Assembly (NCBI GenBank): GCA_041674345.1
Contig: JBAYVY010000145.1
Span: forward strand, 1 to 8,612
Length of the DNA: 8,612 bases
Source: JBAYVY01 sp041674345
GTDB lineage: Bacteria; Planctomycetota; Phycisphaerae; Phycisphaerales; Zrk34
Direction: 5' to 3'
Below, one piece after another: positions 6,388 to 8,612 of this stretch; the first letter of the stretch is position 1, and each line of letters starts with the position of its first letter. The notes beneath the pieces were generated by a model. The model did no database searches. It was given only the letters and a program-made list of their open reading frames with translations, and was not told the origin of the DNA. A program made the position numbers and the translations under genes.

Positions 6388-6885
6388 ATGGCTGAACACG
6401 AAGGACAGAAACGTGGTAATCAGGGATTCTTATCCCTGAACACTCCACGGGAATTGCTTCACAAACTCGAAGGCGATCTTCTACAAATACAACGAACTCC
6501 CCAAGATCGTAATGTAGCGTTCAATTTCTTTATCACCGCCAATCACTTTCCAGAGTGGCTCTGCCAAGGAGATGCGAAAGCGGCCGCAAAACTGCGTCGA
6601 GGCGACCCTCTTCTACGGCTATGTGAACATTTGGCAAGCGGAGCAAAGCATTTTGCTCCAGATCCTCGCAGACATACTTCCTCAAAAGCAACGGGGCGAC
6701 TCTGGATATCCACAGGGAAGGGGCCAGATGCTCCGCCTCTTCCGGGTACGGGCATGGAGCATTGGTTTGTGCAAGTAGCCGATGAAGAAGTGTCCAAAAT
6801 CTTTCAAAGCGACTGGGTTGAAGTGTCAAAATTGGCTGCCGCTACATTCGATCGCCTGAAAAATCTGTCGGATCCAAATGCATAG
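6388..6885 (+). CDS. Hypothetical soluble protein with NFFxTAxHFPEW and GAKHF motifs
   Basis: 165 residues. The ATG is preceded by GGAG with a 9-nt gap. I do not recognise a named family with certainty. Visible blocks are NTPRELLHKLEGDLLQIQ (18-35, helical), NVAFNFFITANHFPEWLC (42-59), LLRLCEHLASGAKHF (75-89), and a C-terminal helix (134-160). I recall uncharacterised bacterial proteins with the same pattern: a leading helix, an NFF-x-TA-x-H-x-x-W block and an ASGAKHF-like block. There is no signal peptide or membrane helix, so it is probably cytoplasmic and mostly helical. The conserved His and Trp could be functional, but no catalytic role can be assigned. I looked for a HEPN R-x4-6-H motif and found no clean one. 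Base composition is more AT-rich than in groEL. It starts 37 bp after the groEL terminator with no clear promoter between. Confidence 0.72.
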   Translation: MAEHEGQKRGNQGFLSLNTPRELLHKLEGDLLQIQRTPQDRNVAFNFFITANHFPEWLCQGDAKAAAKLRRGDPLLRLCEHLASGAKHFAPDPRRHTSSKATGRLWISTGKGPDAPPLPGTGMEHWFVQVADEEVSKIFQSDWVEVSKLAAATFDRLKNLSDPNA

Positions 6886-7077
6886 CGACAAACTCCGAAG
6901 GAGCCGTGGTCGAGACGTGGCTCAACGTCAAAGACCGCGGGTTGCCACCGCGCGGCTATGAAGCGTTTGAATCATGACATGGACCCGTAGTCGCCGTATA
7001 ATTTGACCAGGACGTATTGAAATACGATTATAGTGCAAATCAGATCATAAAATTCCACTTATTATAAGGGGTAAATA
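6886..7077 (+). promoter_or_regulatory. Promoter and 5' leader of the small membrane protein gene
   Basis: ATGACA (6974-6979), 17 bp, then TATAAT (6997-7002): one mismatch from the -35 consensus, optimal spacing and a perfect -10. Predicted transcription start is near 7009, leaving a leader of about 70 nt, AT-rich, ending in AAGGGG (7066-7071) 6 nt before the ATG. The upstream part (6886-6973) contains no gene I can support. Confidence 0.65.
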
Positions 7078-7479
7078 ATGCAACATTGGCAACAACCCTC
7101 ACTCAAGAAAAGCTTGTTGTTTGGCGTTGGAATACTATCAATTCCGTGCGGCATGATAATCGGGCATTTCATCGGAGACAGGCTTGTCGCTCCGATTTCC
7201 AATCGCTTTGTTGCCGCCATCGCTGCGGGTATTGTGGCGGGAGCAGGTATGGGTGCCGGATATTATGTCGCATATTTCGCCGCAAGTTCCGATCGTCGCA
7301 AACATCGCCGGCTCGCAGAACTAGAAGTTGTAGAAGGAAAGCGATGCGCGTGGTCCTGGGGATTGTTTCAACCAGGAGATCGTAAGTTCCCTTATCCCAA
7401 CTCGGAATCTGGAACTTTCGTATGCGAAGAAGCCGCCAAGCGGCTTGGTATTGAATCCGATCTGGATATCCATCACTAA
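7078..7479 (+). CDS. Small two-helix membrane protein of unknown function
   Basis: 133 residues. Two probable membrane helices: about 12-33 (SLLFGVGILSIPCGMIIGHFIG) is followed by a short loop, then 43-68 (FVAAIAAGIVAGAGMGAGYY and on), rich in Gly/Ala with small-xxx-small spacing that favours close helix packing. Then come a basic stretch SDRRKHRRLAE (70-80), which by the positive-inside rule should be cytoplasmic, and a soluble tail (81-133) with WSWGLFQPGDRKFPYP and a helix CEEAAKRLGIES. Both termini are therefore probably cytoplasmic. I do not recognise the family. It has its own strong promoter (6974-7002) and AAGGGG ribosome site. It lies just before the REP/RAYT unit with no sign of co-transcription. 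Confidence 0.68.
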   Translation: MQHWQQPSLKKSLLFGVGILSIPCGMIIGHFIGDRLVAPISNRFVAAIAAGIVAGAGMGAGYYVAYFAASSDRRKHRRLAELEVVEGKRCAWSWGLFQPGDRKFPYPNSESGTFVCEEAAKRLGIESDLDIHH

Positions 7480-7570
7480 CGAGCGAATAGGGTGCGTCGA
7501 GCGAGTCTTCGAGCGAAACGCGACACGGGATGTGTCATCACTCCATCGGTGGGTATAACCCCTACACCGT

Positions 7571-7664
7571 GTAAAGCCCGCGATGGTATCGCGGGTCTGT
7601 GCGCTACGTTACGGTGGTCGTGATTGAACGTGGGAACCCCGCGATGCCATCGCGGGCTTTACAG
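7571..7664. repeat. Left REPIN-like pair of opposed REP palindromes
   Basis: REP1 starts GTAAAGCCCGCGATGG at 7571 and runs through ATCGCGGGTCTGTGCGC to 7604. REP2, at 7637-7664, is CCCCGCGATGCCATCGCGGG followed by CTTTACAG on the opposite strand. Each core CCCGCGAT-N-ATCGCGGG is itself a hairpin, with GTAAAG at the outer edge of each unit. The 32-bp middle is related to the inverted middle of the right pair. A 91-bp gap (7480-7570) before it contains a TCGAGCGA duplication (7497-7504 and 7509-7516) and no gene. Confidence 0.85.
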
Positions 7665-8195
7665 TGCATGAGGATCGACAAATTCATACGGACATGCGCC
7701 GACGCCGCGGCGTTCGTTGTGCCGTTCGATGTAGCGTTGGGTCACACGCCATTGATCGGTGTCGAACACAAATCCGCGCCAACTGCCTTCGCACCAGACC
7801 GGGCCGATGTGTGACGTTTGCTGATGCACCGCCTTGGTCGTTTGTTGCGCCAGCCACTTGGCGGTGCGTTCGATGTCCAGGCCGCTGTAGGTCATCAGCA
7901 GGTGCATATGGGTCGGTTCAATCGACGCGGCGGCGATGCGCCAGGGTGACTCGGCGGCGCACCGACCGATTGTTTCGGCCATCACGCGCATCATTTCGGC
8001 GGCGAATCGCACCGGCGGATGTTTCATGCGCTCACGCGCCATGCGCAAACGCACCGGGTCGCCGGCGTGTAATTGGTGCGGCTCGATGTAACCCAGTTGA
8101 TCGTCCCACGCGCTGGACCAGTGTCCCCGATCATCGCCGGGCAACCATACGCCATGCGCCGATTTGACCAGGTGATATCCCAATGTGTTCGGCAT
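7659..8195 (-). CDS. REP-associated tyrosine transposase (RAYT, Y1_Tnp/HUH-like)
   Basis: 178 residues, ATG at 8195, complete. RAYTs are single-strand endonucleases related to the IS200/IS605 TnpA that cut and join REP hairpins. The HUH-type metal motif is His96-Met-His98 in IEPTHMHLLMT, and the likely nucleophile is Tyr155 in TQRYIERHNERRG. The N-terminus GYHLVKSAHGVWLPGDDRGHW (7-26, with conserved W17-LPG) and the central GPVWCEGSWRGFVFD (131-145) fit the planctomycete-type branch of the family as I remember it. The TAA stop (7661-7659) lies inside REP2: the GTAAAG edge of the palindrome supplies it. The ribosome site is weak (GGGG 8 nt upstream), as is usual for transposases. The gene appears intact. 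REP pairs on both sides match its expected substrate, which strengthens the call. Confidence 0.88.
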   Translation of the reverse strand: MPNTLGYHLVKSAHGVWLPGDDRGHWSSAWDDQLGYIEPHQLHAGDPVRLRMARERMKHPPVRFAAEMMRVMAETIGRCAAESPWRIAAASIEPTHMHLLMTYSGLDIERTAKWLAQQTTKAVHQQTSHIGPVWCEGSWRGFVFDTDQWRVTQRYIERHNERRGVGACPYEFVDPHAL

Positions 8196-8281
8196 GTGCG
8201 CATCCCCGTGTGAAGTTGGCCCGTGAAAAGGGTATCGCCGGTCCGTGCGCCTCGCAACGGCAACCGCGACAACCGCCGCTC

Positions 8282-8392
8282 ACTGTAAAGCCCGCCCCCG
8301 GACCCCGGAAGATGGCATCGCGGGGTTTGACGTTCAATGACGTCGATCGTTTCGCAGCGCACAGACCCGCGATGCCATCGCGGGCTTTACAC
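8282..8392. repeat. Right REPIN-like pair, one REP interrupted by a 15-bp insertion
   Basis: REP3 (8282 to about 8328) reads ACTGTAAAGCCCGC, then 15 extra bases CCCCGGACCCCGGAA (8296-8310), then GATGGCATCGCGGGG. REP4 (8357-8392) is the intact inverted copy ending CGGGCTTTACAC. Without the insert, REP3 matches REP2's reverse complement through the palindrome. The insertion splits one arm of the REP3 hairpin, so REP3 probably no longer folds as the others do. Confidence 0.85.
8296..8310. repeat. 15-bp CCGG-rich micro-insertion in REP3
   Basis: CCCCGGACCCCGGAA placed exactly between CCCGC and GATGGCATCGCGGGG of the REP core, where REP1, REP2 and REP4 have none. With the following G it contains CCCGGAAG (8304-8311), the octamer found ten more times in the window. 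A near-identical extended form is at 584-602 in acnA. Confidence 0.75.
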
Positions 8393-8393
8393 A

Positions 8394-8579
8394 GGGGGGG
8401 CGTTGCATCTGGCGGTATCCGCCACGAGCGGTGTCGCGATTTTGCTGACGTGGAATTGCCGGCATCTGGCCAACCCGCGAACGATGGAACGGGCCTATGA
8501 TGTGTTGCGAAGCATGGGCCTGCGCCCGCCGATGATTTGTACGCCCGATGAACTGACAGGAGATGAATCTCATGAATAA
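8394..8579 (+). pseudogene. C-terminal remnant of a PIN-domain protein (VapC-like)
   Basis: About 60 codons in frame to TAA 8577-8579, reading ALHLAVSATSGVAILLTWNC, then RHLANPRTMERAYDVLRSMG and ending ICTPDELTGDESHE. This matches, from memory, the C-terminal third of a PIN-domain subfamily with LLTWNCRHLAN and PPxICTPDEL motifs. PIN proteins are Mg-dependent ribonucleases, often toxins. The first ~90 residues, including the N-terminal catalytic Asp, are missing: directly upstream is the REP4 palindrome, and the Asp that usually precedes ALH is Gly. I find no N-terminal half on the far side of the RAYT unit (7480-7570). No ribosome site or plausible start exists at the remnant's beginning. 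It is probably inactive, though a short peptide from ATG 8484 cannot be excluded. Confidence 0.75.
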
Positions 8580-8612
8580 CGATCCGATCATGACTGAAGT
8601 GCATCGCGTCAA
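8572..8612 (+). CDS. Small partner protein of the PIN-domain gene, N-terminal fragment
   Basis: Starts ATG 8572, overlapping the PIN stop by 8 bp (ATGAATAA), with AGGAGA (8558-8563) 8 nt upstream. Thirteen codons are visible: MNNDPIMTEVHRV, then the window ends. I recall small proteins starting M-x-x-DPI-x-x-EVR/HR-x that follow this PIN subfamily, usually 60-90 residues. The overlap indicates translational coupling to the PIN gene. Whether it acts as an antitoxin is unknown. Its start and ribosome site look intact even though the PIN gene is truncated. Confidence 0.6.
   Translation, partial: MNNDPIMTEVHRV

Larger units (their letters stand above)
7571..8392. mobile_element. REP/RAYT unit: transposase gene bounded by inverted REP pairs
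   Basis: The unit has the order REP1(+), REP2(-), RAYT gene (minus strand), REP3(+), REP4(-). REP1 and REP4 are near-identical inverted copies over about 36 bp (two differences), including the TCTGTGCGCT tail. REP2 and REP3 match each other and share GTAAAG preceded by CACT, apart from a 15-bp insertion in REP3. The sequences between the REPs at each end also align in inverted orientation, so the whole unit has imperfect inverted ends of roughly 95-110 bp. In established RAYT biology such transposases act on REP or REPIN hairpins. No target-site duplication is evident. Confidence 0.8.

Noticed and set aside
6388..6885. HEPN-type nuclease for the hypothetical protein
   Set aside because: No R-x4-6-H motif in a suitable helix; only R-x3-H spacings (RELLH, RLCEH) were found.
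6906..6977. Short frame VVETWLNVKDRGLPPRGYEA ending at TGA 6975-6977
   Set aside because: 23 codons, GTG start only 2 nt after its AAGGAG, no recognised family; could be a decayed gene end but unsupported.
7571..8392. Four similar palindromes as a CRISPR array
   Set aside because: Copies alternate in orientation, spacing is irregular, and a transposase gene lies between them; this is a REP/REPIN arrangement.

Overview
This looks like chromosomal DNA from a high-GC bacterium, most likely a planctomycete (perhaps a Phycisphaerae-like lineage). The evidence is indirect: a MotA/TolQ/ExbB-like N-terminus, an unusual divergent receiver-like gene upstream of groESL, a REP-associated transposase, and several dispersed short repeats that I recall from planctomycete genomes (GAATGAC heptamers, GATTGCG heptamers, an AGCCGC/GCGGCT hairpin). 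No rRNA, tRNA or CRISPR array was seen.

Layout. Positions 1-186 (minus) hold the first 62 codons of a membrane protein resembling MotA/TolQ/ExbB proton-channel proteins. A 134-bp inverted repeat (323-456) separates it from a full-length aconitase gene, acnA (464-3145, minus). A second, less perfect inverted repeat from the same repeat family lies upstream of acnA (about 3231-3386). Then, on the plus strand, come a divergent receiver-domain protein (3598-4101), groES (4184-4474) and groEL (4557-6191), spaced like one transcription unit and closed by a strong intrinsic terminator at 6319-6351.

From about 6360 the composition becomes more AT-rich and accessory: an unrecognised soluble protein (6388-6885), a good sigma70-type promoter (6974-7002), and a small two-helix membrane protein of unknown role (7078-7479). 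A REP/RAYT mobile unit follows (7571-8392). It is a tyrosine (Y1/HUH-like) transposase gene on the minus strand, bracketed on each side by a pair of opposed REP palindromes (REPIN-like). Its right end abuts the last ~60 codons of a PIN-domain protein whose first part is missing, and the start of that protein's small partner gene overlaps the PIN stop codon and runs off the window.

The core genes are ordinary: TCA-cycle aconitase and the chaperonin with its cochaperonin. The unusual content is in the repeats. An octamer, CCCGGAAG/CTTCCGGG, occurs 11 times in 8.6 kb on the two strands, in intergenic DNA and in codons of conserved proteins. In one place an extended form of it is a clean 15-bp insertion inside a REP palindrome. 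A closely similar extended form sits in a Pro/Gly-rich loop near the aconitase C-terminus. Together with an in-frame GATTGCG heptamer array inside acnA, this suggests a genome in which short sequences spread into genes and other repeats. I see no clear new defence or biosynthetic system; the micro-repeat, the divergent receiver before groESL and the REPIN-bounded truncation of a PIN gene are the items most worth checking.
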